DNA of 64,000 nucleotides from Spirosoma sp. KCTC 42546 (GCF_006965485.1 NZ_CP041360.1:3038001-3102000), one strand, 5' to 3'. Positions 9,044 through 19,000 are shown, counted from the first letter of the stretch. Program-made: numbers and translations. The notes: generated from the sequence alone by a model not told the origin.

Positions 9044-9802
9044 ATGATAGCCTATAAACAATTATTTCTAACTACCTTTCTGATAACTACTGGCACAATT
9101 TGTCAGGCGCAGGTGAGCATCCAAAAACAGGTAGCCATTCAAAAAACAGTTGTTCGAACGAACCGACAAACCGATGATACTACACCCATCACCAATCAGG
9201 CAACCGGGAAGCGGATTACAATGGAAGACTACAGCCAACTAACAAAAGCGGACCCATTCGCGTATCATCTGGTACCTGAATACAATGAGTATGGCCTACC
9301 TGCCTTCTATACGATGCGGCCAGCTACGCCTGAAGAGCACGAAACACACCGTTTTCGCGACCGTGATCCCGCTAAACAACCCAAAGCAGGACAACAGATT
9401 GCTCCATTTGTACTCGCAGGTTCAGACGGGAAAACATACAAGTCTGCCGAACTTTTGGGGAAAGTAGTTATCCTAAGTTTCTGGATTAGCCTGGATAAAT
9501 CACTTTGGGATGATAAACAGAGTGCTGACTTGGCGAATGCCTTGCGTCCTTATCTGGCCGGAACAGCGCCGGTTGTATTGGGAGTTTTAAATAGCGAGCA
9601 GCCTAAAGAAGCGGACGAGACTGCACTGAAAAAGCTTCCTTTCACCCCTATTTTCAATGCATACGGATTTCATAATAAATACCATATAACAACTACTCCT
9701 ACGTTTGTTGTTATTGATAAAACGGGCAAAGTGGCTGCTAACCTTCAGGGAGCCGGGAGTTTTGATAAACTGAAGCAAGTACTGGCAACAGTCACACAAT
9801 AG
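9044..9802 (+). CDS. Secreted thioredoxin-fold (AhpC/TSA/TlpA-like) protein lacking redox cysteines
   Basis: 252 residues with an N-terminal signal peptide (ending TGTICQAQ). After about 90 residues of unknown sequence comes a peroxiredoxin/TlpA-type domain: AGQQIAPFVLAGSDGKTYKS, then GKVVILSFWIS, and near the C-terminus TTTPTFVVIDKTGKV with the conserved cis-Pro strand. Where TlpA-like proteins carry the W-C-x-x-C motif this one reads FWISLDKSLWDD, with no cysteine, and no Cys remains in the mature domain, so classical thiol chemistry is not possible. A binding or chaperone role is a guess. It is followed by an outer-membrane barrel gene. Confidence 0.8.
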   Translation: MIAYKQLFLTTFLITTGTICQAQVSIQKQVAIQKTVVRTNRQTDDTTPITNQATGKRITMEDYSQLTKADPFAYHLVPEYNEYGLPAFYTMRPATPEEHETHRFRDRDPAKQPKAGQQIAPFVLAGSDGKTYKSAELLGKVVILSFWISLDKSLWDDKQSADLANALRPYLAGTAPVVLGVLNSEQPKEADETALKKLPFTPIFNAYGFHNKYHITTTPTFVVIDKTGKVAANLQGAGSFDKLKQVLATVTQ

Positions 9803-9905
9803 GAACCTGGTTGTTTTAGCTCGGTAATCGAAAAATGAACGGAATAGTAGATGAAGGGGTTAGGCAACAGAGTTTAATTTGGAACTAACCTTTTCTGGGT
9901 TTATT

Positions 9906-11171
9906 ATGTATAAGCCGACTAACGGCCTGTTAAGTTTTGGTGCAAGGTACCTCTCACTGATAGCCGGTATTTTGCTTTTGTTGACTTTGCATCAGGAAGT
10001 CTGGGCTCAGACAGACTCAAGCCAATTAGCTAAGGAAAGTCAACCTGTTGTCTCTCGCACCGATACGTCGGCCGATGTCTGGGATGTGTATTATCGGTTT
10101 ATAAACAGAAAGGGTCATCGTACCGCCGAAGGTCAGCAGCCCGGGTTTCATCCCTCTGTTTTTCCTGAGTTGGCTTATGCCTTGCAAACAGGCTTTGCGG
10201 TAGGGTTAAATGCTAATCTATCTTTTACCAGCGCCGACCCTAAACAGAATGTCTCGGTAATTTATTTTACTCCTCAGTACACTCAATATCAACAAGTCAT
10301 TATACCCATTGAAGCTAACCTTTGGACAAAAGGGAACCGGTACAATATTTTGACTGACTGCCGGTACTATGACTACTCTGCGGATAATTTTGGTCTGGGC
10401 GATTACTCACGGGCAGACGTCGACGACCAGTTGAAGTACTCCTATTTTCGGTTATATCAGTCTGTTTTACGGCAGGTTGCACCTAACTTTTCAGTTGGTA
10501 TCGGGTATTCACTCGATTACCATTGGACTATTCGGGAGGAGAATAAGACGCCCCAATTGAACAATGATTTCCAGCAATACGGATCAACGGATCAGACTGT
10601 CTCTTCGGGGCTGACCTTCAGTTTGCAATATACCAATCGGCGGAATCCCAACAATCCCCAGAATGGCTTTTTTGGAAGTGTTGTGTTTCGGCCTAACATG
10701 CGCTGGTTGGGCAGCGACCAAAACTGGCAGTCGGTGCTGGCTGATTTCAGGAAGTATGTGCCTTTATCGACCGATGGACGGCATATTCTGACATTCTGGA
10801 ATGTGAACTGGTTAAGTTTTGGTGGCCAGGCACCGTACTTAGATCTGCCCAGCACGGGTTGGGATACACACTCTAACCTGGGCCGTGGCTATGCGCAGGG
10901 CCGATTCCGGGGTAGAAATTTAATCTACCTCGAAACAGAATACCGTACCGTATTACTTAATAACGGCTTACTTGGTGGGGTCATTTTTGCCAATATGCAA
11001 ACCTATAGCGATTACCCCAACACGAAACAATTTGGGAAACTACTACCGGGTGGTGGGGTTGGTTTGCGTATTAAGATCAATAAACATTCAAATCTGAATC
11101 TGGCCGTCGACTATGGTTTTGGCATTGGCGGTTCTCAGGGGCTGTTCCTAAACTTGGGCGAGGTCTTTTAA
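9906..11171 (+). CDS. Outer-membrane protein, Omp85/BamA-like surface antigen barrel
   Basis: About 421 residues from the ATG at 9906; the frame opens at 9879 but the Met at 9906 directly precedes a good signal peptide (MYKPTNGLLSF, hydrophobic core, cut after VWAQ). The mature part alternates aromatic and polar residues like beta-barrel strands (YNILTDCRYYDYSADNFGLG; FSVGIGYSLDYHWTI). It ends GIGGSQGLFLNLGEVF, close to the usual aromatic C-terminus of barrels. LNLAVDYGFGIGGSQG is typical of the final strand of the bacterial surface antigen (D15) family. No POTRA repeats are present, so it is a barrel-only member. Cargo or role unknown. Confidence 0.75.
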   Translation: MYKPTNGLLSFGARYLSLIAGILLLLTLHQEVWAQTDSSQLAKESQPVVSRTDTSADVWDVYYRFINRKGHRTAEGQQPGFHPSVFPELAYALQTGFAVGLNANLSFTSADPKQNVSVIYFTPQYTQYQQVIIPIEANLWTKGNRYNILTDCRYYDYSADNFGLGDYSRADVDDQLKYSYFRLYQSVLRQVAPNFSVGIGYSLDYHWTIREENKTPQLNNDFQQYGSTDQTVSSGLTFSLQYTNRRNPNNPQNGFFGSVVFRPNMRWLGSDQNWQSVLADFRKYVPLSTDGRHILTFWNVNWLSFGGQAPYLDLPSTGWDTHSNLGRGYAQGRFRGRNLIYLETEYRTVLLNNGLLGGVIFANMQTYSDYPNTKQFGKLLPGGGVGLRIKINKHSNLNLAVDYGFGIGGSQGLFLNLGEVF

Positions 11172-11184
11172 TTGCTAAAAAGAT

Positions 11185-11263
11185 TTAACCACAGAGGCAC
11201 AGAGAACACAGAGTTTTAATCATCGCAATAAAAACTCTGTGTTCTCTGTGCCTCTGTGGTTAA
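11185..11263. repeat. CACAGAG-type inverted repeat, perfect 33-base arms
   Basis: Arms at 11185-11217 and 11231-11263 are perfect complements around a 13-base loop. The arm is built from the degenerate unit CACAGAG (CCACAGAGGCACAGAGAACACAGAG, read as three linked units). It lies between the convergent barrel and mscS-like genes and has no strong G/C core, though A and T runs flank the loop. The same phrase is, to my recollection, scattered in intergenic hairpins of unrelated bacteria, which makes a transcribed structural element more likely than a plain terminator. Confidence 0.9.
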
Positions 11264-11269
11264 TAAAAC

Positions 11270-12151
11270 TTACTTGCTATCAGTTGTAGTAGTTTGGTTC
11301 GTGGCCAGTTTCTGTTTCAAATCAAATGTCTGTCCGGCAAATACAATCAGAATCTGGTTCTCATCAAATACCTTTTTCACCGTAATCATGGCTTCGCTCA
11401 GCGCCATTTGCGAATTGGTGGTGGTTGGGTTAATCCAGAACCAGAGTACAAACTGAATATTGGCATCGGCAAAGTTGCGGTAGTGTAACTCAACCGGAAA
11501 GGTTGGCAATACAAACGGTAGCGCGTTAACCGCTGCTTTGGCCAGTCGCTGGGCTGTTGCCATATCGTCGAGATACGAGATACCCGCAGCCAATTCAATG
11601 CGTCGCTGACCAATTCGGGAGAAATTGGTGATGGGTTTCTGGAAAACATCTTTGCTTGGAATCTCAACGGTTTGTCCCTGGCCATTATCCATCACAATGG
11701 AGCGCAGTTTAATATCCAACACTTTTCCCGTATAACCGTTTGTTTCGACTGTATCGCCAACCTGAATGGGGCGGGCCAGCGCGATCATTGCGCCCGAAAT
11801 AAAATTGGTCGTTAAATCCTGAAAAGCGAATCCAACGGCTAGCGCAATAACCCCTGCTCCAGCCAGTAAGGACGTTACCGTTTTGTCTAAACCTAATACG
11901 CCCAGCGCAACAAATAGCCCAATAGACAGAACTACGACCCGCATGACTGCCCCGGTCAGGTTAATTAGGGAGACGTTATTGCTAACCCGATCCAGCCCCT
12001 GCACAACCCATCGGCTCATCCAGCGCGATAGGAACGTAAAGAAAACAAGTAGCAACAGCGCTACCGCTAATTTGGGTGTGTAGCGGATGGCAGTACGAAT
12101 CCAGGTCGAGAGTTCTCCGTAAATAAGCCCGGCAGCCTGCGTAAAATTCAT
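11270..12151 (-). CDS. Small-conductance mechanosensitive channel, MscS family
   Basis: 293 residues, the usual core MscS size. The N-terminus has three hydrophobic segments at about 20-40, 65-85 and 85-115. The pore-lining TM3 pattern and beta-domain entry appear as GVIALAVGFAFQDLTTNFIS followed by GAMIALARPIQVGDTVE, the strongest family signature. The C-terminal alpha/beta cage follows, with NFSRIGQRRIEL. It releases solutes under hypo-osmotic shock in the inner membrane. It stands alone, with a long inverted repeat downstream. Confidence 0.95.
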   Translation of the reverse strand: MNFTQAAGLIYGELSTWIRTAIRYTPKLAVALLLLVFFTFLSRWMSRWVVQGLDRVSNNVSLINLTGAVMRVVVLSIGLFVALGVLGLDKTVTSLLAGAGVIALAVGFAFQDLTTNFISGAMIALARPIQVGDTVETNGYTGKVLDIKLRSIVMDNGQGQTVEIPSKDVFQKPITNFSRIGQRRIELAAGISYLDDMATAQRLAKAAVNALPFVLPTFPVELHYRNFADANIQFVLWFWINPTTTNSQMALSEAMITVKKVFDENQILIVFAGQTFDLKQKLATNQTTTTDSK

Positions 12152-12224
12152 TTTATAATCGACTAGTGATACGACTAGAACGACACAGTTTTGCTTAGTG
12201 TTTCATCAGTAAACCGAATCACCG

Positions 12225-12232
12225 TACCTTTG
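12225..12232 (+). promoter_or_regulatory. Putative -7 box of the cysteine desulfurase promoter
   Basis: TACCTTTG matches the Bacteroidota -7 consensus TAnnTTTG exactly, about 25 bases before the ATG at 12257. No TTG lies at the usual spacing upstream. A start site just after this box would rule out the longer frame that opens at 12191. Confidence 0.5.
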
Positions 12233-12256
12233 CAAGGTAGACAAACCTCATCGACA

Positions 12257-13420
12257 ATGACACCCACCACTGCTATTTACCTGGATAACGCTGCAACCAC
12301 CCGGCTCGACCCCAACGTGTTAGAGGCTATGTTGCCCCTAATGACCGAGCATTTTGGCAATCCATCCTCTATTCATAGCCATGGCCGGGCAGTACGCACC
12401 GCCATCGAAAAAGCACGTAAAACGGTAGCGTCACTACTAAATACATCACCTGCCGAAATTTTCTTTACATCGGGCGGGACCGAAGCTGATAACACGGCCA
12501 TTCGGAGTAGCATTGAAACTTACGGGCTAACCCACGCTATTACCTCACCCCTGGAGCACCATGCGGTGTTGCATACACTCCAGCATTTGGCCGAACAGGG
12601 AACCATTCAACTCAGCCTTGTCGATATTGATGAAAAAGGCCATATTGATCTGGCTCACCTGGAAGAATTACTACGCATGAGCCCCCGCTCGCTGGTGTCG
12701 CTCATGCATGGCAATAATGAAATTGCCAACCTGTTGAATTTGAATCGGGTAGGGGAGTTGTGTCGGGCTTACGATGCTATCTTTCATTCCGATACCGTGC
12801 AGACGATGGGCCATTTTCGCCACGACCTACAGCAGCTACCCGTCGATTTTATTGTGGGAGCAGGCCATAAATTTCATGGACCCAAAGGGGTTGGTTTTCT
12901 ATACGTTAATGCCGATCGGGTGAAAATCCACCCGTTTGTGTATGGAGGAGCGCAGGAGCGCAACATGCGGGGTGGCACAGAAAATGTATACGGCATTGTT
13001 GGACTGGCGAAAGCCCTGGAAATTGCTTACCATGATATGGATGCGCACCAGCAGCACATTACGGGTTTGAAACGCCGGATGATCGACCAGTTACGGGCAA
13101 AAATGCCGGATGTCCAGTTCAACGGCGATTCGGCGGATATAGAGAATAGCTTATACACGGTACTGAACGTGAGTTTGCCCGCATCAGATATGAGCGACAT
13201 GCTTTTGTTTAGTTTAGATATTGCCCGTATTTCGGCTTCGGGAGGCTCGGCTTGTTCGAGTGGTTCCAGCGTGGGATCGCACGTGTTGGCTGCACTGCCG
13301 GGACTGGATTCGGAGCGAGGCTATGTCCGATTTTCATTCGGAAAATATAATACAGCGGAGGAAATTGATTACGCTGTTGATACGCTGGTCGGGTTGTACC
13401 AGAAGGAACTTGTGAAATAA
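12257..13420 (+). CDS. Cysteine desulfurase, IscS/NifS family
   Basis: 387 residues from the ATG at 12257 (MTPTTAIYLDNAATTRLDP); the 22-residue upstream extension overlaps a promoter box and is rejected. PLP-dependent class V aminotransferase fold. The N-terminus YLDNAATT and FTSGGTEADN are family hallmarks; the PLP lysine is in GAGHKFHGPKG; the catalytic cysteine is in SGGSACSSGS near residue 330, with a short group I-like active-site loop. It moves sulfur from cysteine to Fe-S assembly or tRNA thiolation. No isc or suf genes are adjacent, so which pathway it feeds cannot be told. Confidence 0.93.
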   Translation: MTPTTAIYLDNAATTRLDPNVLEAMLPLMTEHFGNPSSIHSHGRAVRTAIEKARKTVASLLNTSPAEIFFTSGGTEADNTAIRSSIETYGLTHAITSPLEHHAVLHTLQHLAEQGTIQLSLVDIDEKGHIDLAHLEELLRMSPRSLVSLMHGNNEIANLLNLNRVGELCRAYDAIFHSDTVQTMGHFRHDLQQLPVDFIVGAGHKFHGPKGVGFLYVNADRVKIHPFVYGGAQERNMRGGTENVYGIVGLAKALEIAYHDMDAHQQHITGLKRRMIDQLRAKMPDVQFNGDSADIENSLYTVLNVSLPASDMSDMLLFSLDIARISASGGSACSSGSSVGSHVLAALPGLDSERGYVRFSFGKYNTAEEIDYAVDTLVGLYQKELVK

Positions 13421-13431
13421 GAAGCGATACT

Positions 13432-13467
13432 GGTTTGGATGATCCATTTGAATGGATCATCCAAACC
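13432..13467. repeat. Perfect 17-base inverted repeat after the desulfurase gene
   Basis: Arms 13432-13448 (GGTTTGGATGATCCATT) and 13451-13467 are perfect complements with a 2-base centre. There is no T-run, so it is not a classical intrinsic terminator. An in-frame ATG of the next gene (13452) lies inside the right arm; the ATG at 13488 lies clear of it. Confidence 0.8.
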
Positions 13468-13487
13468 GATACTACCACAACCAGGCT

Positions 13488-14009
13488 ATGGTGCTTTTAC
13501 TAACTGCCTTACAGGAAGAGGAAGTGGTTACCTTTTCATTTCGGCCCGATAAGCTGGAAGTCGGCTTAGACTTTTTAAATCTGGTTAAAGCACAGGGTGA
13601 TATTATCCTGAGCGCCCATTTAGTTGATGAAAACGGGGTTCTTGAGTTGCCTCTTGACATTGTAGATGGAGAGTCATTCTCCGCGCCTATTCAGGAATTA
13701 GAGCGGGAATGGGAAGAGCTTTTACGGGAACCTAGTCCTTTCTCTTCTCAATTGACGCAGGAATTGATTCAATGGAATCTAAGATGTATCGATTGCTGTG
13801 AGGTTAAACTGGCCAATCAACTACAACAAATTAATCGATTTGAATGGTTACGTCAACGGGCAGAAGACGTACTGTTTATTGAACCCGCGAAGTCCAGATT
13901 AATTAATCGTTATACCGCTCTGATTGATACATATAGCCAGCAGAAAGCTAAGTCAGAGGTTTTTCATAAGCAGATACTCCAGCGTCTAAAAGAGTTATTA
14001 GCCATATAA
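13488..14009 (+). CDS. Hypothetical protein, predicted cytoplasmic
   Basis: 173 residues from the ATG at 13488; an alternative ATG at 13452 lies in the right arm of the hairpin, so the later start is preferred without proof. The product is acidic and mostly helical. The first half alternates strand and loop (VVTFSFRPDKLEVGLDFLNL, then DIILSAHLVDENGVLELPLD). The second half is long helices with Cys-rich RCIDCCEVK and a basic tail (KQILQRLKELLAI). No signal peptide, no membrane segment and no recognised family. It may be a stand-alone gene between the desulfurase and the sigma factor. Confidence 0.7.
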   Translation: MVLLLTALQEEEVVTFSFRPDKLEVGLDFLNLVKAQGDIILSAHLVDENGVLELPLDIVDGESFSAPIQELEREWEELLREPSPFSSQLTQELIQWNLRCIDCCEVKLANQLQQINRFEWLRQRAEDVLFIEPAKSRLINRYTALIDTYSQQKAKSEVFHKQILQRLKELLAI

Positions 14010-14017
14010 CCTATTTC

Positions 14018-14065
14018 CATTGCCTTTGTCAGCGCGAATAAACGCTGATCCAGCTCCAGGCAATG
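14018..14065. terminator. Nested hairpin downstream of the hypothetical gene
   Basis: Outer arms CATTGCCT (14018-14025) and AGGCAATG (14058-14065) enclose inner arms TCAGCG (14029-14034) and CGCTGA (14043-14048). There is no strong T-run, so termination is only likely. The remaining 218 bases up to the sigma gene are AT-rich and show no clear TAnnTTTG box. Confidence 0.45.
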
Positions 14066-14283
14066 CCCTTCATCCGGTTATCTGCATCAAGATTGGCGCA
14101 GATAGAATCTCTTGTCTTTTAAGTAATGAAGGAAAATAGTTACATGTTAATATGTAATCTCTATCAGTAAATAAGAACAGTCATATTTATAGGCTTAATA
14201 TTGTACTTATCATATATTTTTAAAAACTATTTAGGGATTTATTAGGGTAAATTGACTATACATAAAATTCATCTACCCGTTCA

Positions 14284-14838
14284 ATGAATGTACGAATAAC
14301 CGATGCAGAATTAGTGTGTTTTCTCAGGGAGGGCAATCAGAAAGCCTTTGAGGAAATATATAATCGCTATTGGTATAAGTTGTTCTGCGTGGCTTATCAC
14401 GAAACCGGCAGCCGGGAAGACGCCGAAGAATTAGTGCATGACCTCTTTGAAAGTCTTTGGAATAAACGCCATCAAGCCAGTATTCAGCATCTAAGTTCCT
14501 ACCTGGTTGTTTCGGTTAAGTATCTGGTAAGCAATTATATAAAATCAAAAATTACCCAGCGCAGGTACCAGGAATACCTGATCCTTCACGAATTGCGGCA
14601 ATCAGAATCGACCGACGAAACGGTAAACTTTTCAGACTTATCGAAAGCAGTTGAGGAGGTCATGAAAAAGCTCCCCGAAAAAACCTGCGAGGTATTTAAA
14701 CTGAGTCGGTTTGAGCATAAACCGGTGAAAGATATTGCCCGCCAGCTCAGCCTGTCCGAAAAAGCCGTTGAGTATCATATTACAAAATCCCTCAAAGTAT
14801 TACAGGAGCAGTTGAAAGGGTATCAGTCAGATAACTGA
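14284..14838 (+). CDS. RNA polymerase sigma-70 factor, ECF subfamily (Bacteroidetes FecI-like)
   Basis: 184 residues. Sigma region 2 appears as FEEIYNRYWYKLFCVAYHET with EDAEELVHDLFESLWNKR (core-binding and -10 recognition). Region 4 is PEKTCEVFKLSRFEHKPVKD followed by IARQLSLSEKAVEYHITKSL, a helix-turn-helix. This is the Bacteroidetes expansion family of ECF sigmas that partner FecR anti-sigmas and control SusCD loci. The next gene, 22 bases downstream, is such an anti-sigma, so this factor most likely drives the adjacent SusC-SusD operon when its signal is present. Confidence 0.95.
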   Translation: MNVRITDAELVCFLREGNQKAFEEIYNRYWYKLFCVAYHETGSREDAEELVHDLFESLWNKRHQASIQHLSSYLVVSVKYLVSNYIKSKITQRRYQEYLILHELRQSESTDETVNFSDLSKAVEEVMKKLPEKTCEVFKLSRFEHKPVKDIARQLSLSEKAVEYHITKSLKVLQEQLKGYQSDN

Positions 14839-14860
14839 TTCGAAGCAAACGCATAGCCGA

Positions 14861-15880
14861 ATGAGCCAATACGATTTCGATAAATTAGTAGAGAAATACC
14901 TTGCGGGCGAGAGCAGTCCGGAAGAAGAAAAGCTAATGCACGAATGGGCGGAGTTGATGCTGGAGCAGAACCGAATGAGCCTGAGTGAGACCGATAAGCA
15001 GGTAATTCATAAGCGACTCTGGGAACGTATCTATAGTAACACAATTCGTCAGCAGCCGTTTCTGGTTCGCCATGCCTGGTTCAGGCCAAGTGCTGTTGCT
15101 GCATCAGTTCTGCTTCTACTAGTCGCTGGTATTTCCCTATGGAAGTTGCCAAAAGAAAATAAGCGATTCCTGGCAATGACTCAAAAAAAGCAGGAGTTGC
15201 CGGGGACTGTTAACATCAGAAATACGTCCGTAAAGGAGCAGACAATTACCCTGAAAGACGGGAGTACGGTTGTGTTAAGCGCGAGGAGTACCCTAAGTTA
15301 CCCTGAACGGTTCGGCGACAAAAAACGGGAGGTGTATTTGCAGGGAGAGGGCTTTTTTGATGTAAAAAAAGACTCGGCCCATCCCTTTATTGTTCATACG
15401 GGCAATCTGGTAACACAGGTGCTGGGGACCAGCTTTATGGTGAAATCGTATGACGAAGACAGCGCCATTGAAGTGCATGTAACTCGTGGCCGGGTGTCCG
15501 TTTACGAAGCTTCCGAAAAATCGTCGGTTAACCGAAACGGAGTTATTTTAATACCCAATCAGAAAATTACGTTCGATAAAACCTCTCAGAAACTGACGCC
15601 AGGTCTTGTCGAAACTCCCCGTATTATTCAGCCTCCCGATACCAGAACAAGCTTCGTATTTGATCGGGCGCCCTTAGCGCAGGTGCTGGCTACGCTCCGA
15701 AAAGCCTACGGAATAGAGTTCGTTGTCGAAAATCAGGCCCTCAATCACTGTGCATTCAATGGTGACCTGAACGACCTGCCGCTTTACCTGCAACTCGACC
15801 TGGTTTGCAAATCGCTGAACGCTACGTACGAGCGCCGGGGAACTACGCTTTTTATTAATGGTGAGGGCTGTTCTGACTAA
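14861..15880 (+). CDS. FecR-family anti-sigma factor
   Basis: 339 residues. The N-terminal cytosolic part (DKLVEKYLAGESSPEEEKLM) is the anti-sigma segment. One transmembrane helix lies at about 80-97 (VAASVLLLLVAGISLWKL). The periplasmic FecR domain spans about 125-230, with the typical KDGSTVVLSARSTLSYPERF and VYLQGEGFFDVKKD. The C-terminal DUF4974 domain is DRAPLAQVLATLRKAYGIEF, which contacts the STN domain of the partner SusC. It holds the sigma factor inactive until substrate binds the outer-membrane receptor, a mechanism known for Bacteroides ECF/FecR systems. It follows the sigma gene closely and precedes SusC. Confidence 0.95.
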   Translation: MSQYDFDKLVEKYLAGESSPEEEKLMHEWAELMLEQNRMSLSETDKQVIHKRLWERIYSNTIRQQPFLVRHAWFRPSAVAASVLLLLVAGISLWKLPKENKRFLAMTQKKQELPGTVNIRNTSVKEQTITLKDGSTVVLSARSTLSYPERFGDKKREVYLQGEGFFDVKKDSAHPFIVHTGNLVTQVLGTSFMVKSYDEDSAIEVHVTRGRVSVYEASEKSSVNRNGVILIPNQKITFDKTSQKLTPGLVETPRIIQPPDTRTSFVFDRAPLAQVLATLRKAYGIEFVVENQALNHCAFNGDLNDLPLYLQLDLVCKSLNATYERRGTTLFINGEGCSD

Positions 15881-15942
15881 AGAGTTAACCCTTACATAAC
15901 ATCATAGACGCATAATTAACACATCAGTAACATGGGCTGGTC

Positions 15943-15950
15943 TAGTTTTG
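15943..15950 (+). promoter_or_regulatory. Putative -7 box upstream of susC
   Basis: TAGTTTTG fits TAnnTTTG exactly, about 110 bases before the ATG at 16062. No TTG at the usual spacing is seen. If used, transcription starts near 15955-15960, excluding the longer susC frame that opens at 15948. It would be the expected site for control by the adjacent ECF sigma, but an ECF promoter may differ from the housekeeping consensus. Confidence 0.45.
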
Positions 15951-16061
15951 CGATGCAAAAAATCGGCAGGAATATACCCCCATCAGCAATCGAATTCAGG
16001 CCCACTTTGGGCTCGTAAGCACTCTCTTATTTACTCAAATCTTTATGAACCCCTTACTAGT

Positions 16062-19000
16062 ATGACGAGAAGTATACACCTAAAAAAGGTTCTCTTTAAG
16101 GCCATGACGACAACGGTTGTACAATTACTACTCTTCGGTCTTGCCTACAGTTTGTCGTTTGCCCGAGACACGCACGCTCAGGAAATACTGAATAAAGAAG
16201 TAAGCCTGAAAATGGAATCGACCGAAGTTTGGAAAATTCTGAACCGGCTCGAAAAGCAGACGGATGTTAAGTTTGTGTATAGTACGAACAGCATTCGGGC
16301 CGACCAGAAAATGTCGGTGAACGTATTGAACGGGAAGTTATCGAAAGTGCTGGATGAATTACTGACTCCCCTTCGGATTTCGTATGAAGTAGTTGGTACG
16401 CGGATCTTGTTGCGTAAAAAATCGACCGAAAACTCCTCATTTTCCTTGCCGTCGATTACAACGATCTCACTTCCAGCGGTGGCTAGCGCCGATCAGACGG
16501 TGAGCGGAACAATCAGTGATGAAAAAGGCGAAGTTTTGCCCGGCGTAAGCGTGGTGATCAAAGGCACCCAGCGCGGTACAACAACCGATGCCAAAGGGCA
16601 GTACCGGATTAACGTACCCAATGGATCAACAACCCTGATTTTCTCCTTTGTTGGCTATCTGCCTCAGGAAATTGTGGTAGGGAATCAAAGCCTTATCAGC
16701 GTAACGCTCAAGGTTGATTCCAAGTCGCTGGAAGAGGTTGTAGTTGTTGGGTATGGCACCCAAAAGAAGGTTAACCTGACTGGCGCCGTTGATCAGGTAA
16801 CGAGCGAAGTGCTTGATAATCGTTCGTTACCTAACCTGAGCCAGGGCTTGCAAGGAACAATTCCCAACCTCAATTTAGTGATGGGCGATGGGAAGCCCAT
16901 TCAATCGCCGACCTACAACATCCGCGGGACAACCTCCATTGGGCAGGGCGGTAGTGCATTGGTTCTGATTGACGGGGTAGAAGGGGATCCAAGTCGCCTG
17001 AACCCGAACGATGTGGCCACGGTTTCGGTCCTGAAAGATGCCGCTTCTGCCGCTATTTACGGAGCAAGGGGTGCGTTTGGGGTGGTGCTGATCACTACCA
17101 AAAGTCCAACGAAAGATCGTACCAGTGTTACCTATTCGGTCAATCATTCCATCAAAAGCCCAACCACCGTTCCAAATTACGTAACGAATGGATTCCTGTT
17201 TGCCAAGATGTTCAATGAAGGCTGGTCGGCCTGGAACGACTACTCGCAAACGCCCCAGAATATCAACAAAACGGTAAAGTTTTCACCCGCATACCTGACT
17301 GAACTGGAGCGAAGGAACAACGATCCCAGCTTACCCAAGACTGTAGTTGATCCCACAACGGGCGAGTACGTGTATTATGAAAACACCGATTGGTATGGCG
17401 AACTCTACAAGAAAAACACCAGTGCCACCGAGCACAACCTGTCGTTTTCCGGGAGCAGTGGTAAAGCTGATTTTTACGTAACAGGTCGTTATTATTCGCA
17501 GGATGGCATTTTCAAGTATAATTCCGATGACTACCGGATCTTAAGCTTACGGGCCAAAGGTTCTGTTCAGGTATTTCCCTGGTTGAAGATTGGCAACAAT
17601 GCCGATTTCTCGTCCATGAAGTACCACAACCCACTCAACGTTGGAGAGGGGGGCAGCATATGGCGTAACATCTCGGATGAAGGCCATACGGTTGCCCCCA
17701 TGTTTAACCCCGACGGAACCTTGAGTTACTCGGCGGCTTATACAGTTGGGGATTTCTGGTATGGCAAAAATGGGATCAATATGGATAAGCGCGTGTTTCG
17801 GAACACGGCTGACTTCTCCACCAAATTCTTCGATGATAAATTTCGGGTGAACGGGAATTTTACCTTCCAGACGACCGATAATAATGAATTTCGGACGCGG
17901 GTACCCGTACCCTATAGCCGCAAACCGGGGGTGATCGAATATGTGGGGACCAACTACAACGACCTGCAGAACATCTATCGTGAAACGAACTACCTGGCAA
18001 CAAACCTCTATGCCGAATATGAGCCTCGGTTCAGCCCTAATCATTACGTAAAAGTATTGGCCGGGTATAACTACGAGCAGTCGACATTTAAGCGGCTCGA
18101 AGTGGTTCGAAATGGTTTGATCTATGAAAATGCAACGGATTTAAACCTGGCCCTGGGGCAGTCGATCACAACCAGTGGTGGCTCCGAAAAATGGGCGATT
18201 GTTGGCGGGTTTTATCGGCTTAACTACTCGTTCAAAGATCGTTATCTGCTTGAGCTGAATGGCCGCTACGACGGTTCATCAAAATTCCCGACCGATCAAC
18301 GCTATGCCTTCTTTCCCTCGGTTTCGGCGGGTTGGCGCGTATCGAACGAGTCGTTCTGGAAAGTATCGCCAAAAGCCATTACGGATCTAAAAATCAGAGG
18401 TTCCTATGGCTCGTTGGGGAATGGTAGTATTGGCTCGTATGCGTTTCAGGAGCAATTCTCTATTTCGCAGTCGGCTCGGGTGCTCAATGGGGTTAAACCA
18501 CAGAAAACCGGTCAGCCAACGGTTATTCCCGATGGCCTGACCTGGGAAACGTCCACCACGTCTGACCTTGGTGTTGATCTGGGTATGCTGAACAATCGCT
18601 TAACCTTCACGGGCGATGCGTACATCCGTAAAACAACCGGCATGTTTACCGCAGGGATGACCCTACCTGCCGTTTTCGGAACCAGTGTACCCAAAGGTAA
18701 CTATGCTGACTTAACCACAAAGGGCTGGGAAGCGGTGTTGACCTGGCGGGATAAATTTCAGGTGTCCAGCAAGCCATTTAACTATGAGGTACGCCTGACA
18801 ATGTCTGATTATCAGGCAACAATTGATAACTATAACAACCCAACCAAGCGCCTGACTACCGACAATTCGACCTATTATGTTGGGCAAAAACTGGGCGAGA
18901 TCTGGGGCTATGAAACCGCGGGCTATTTCACCTCTACCGATGATGTGGCTAACTCACCCAAACAAAATCTGTATAAGGCGTCTAACACGGGCCAATGGCT

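Noticed and set aside
15948..16061. Longer start for susC
   Set aside because: The 38 extra residues precede a second, typical signal peptide and overlap a TAnnTTTG-type box at 15943-15950.
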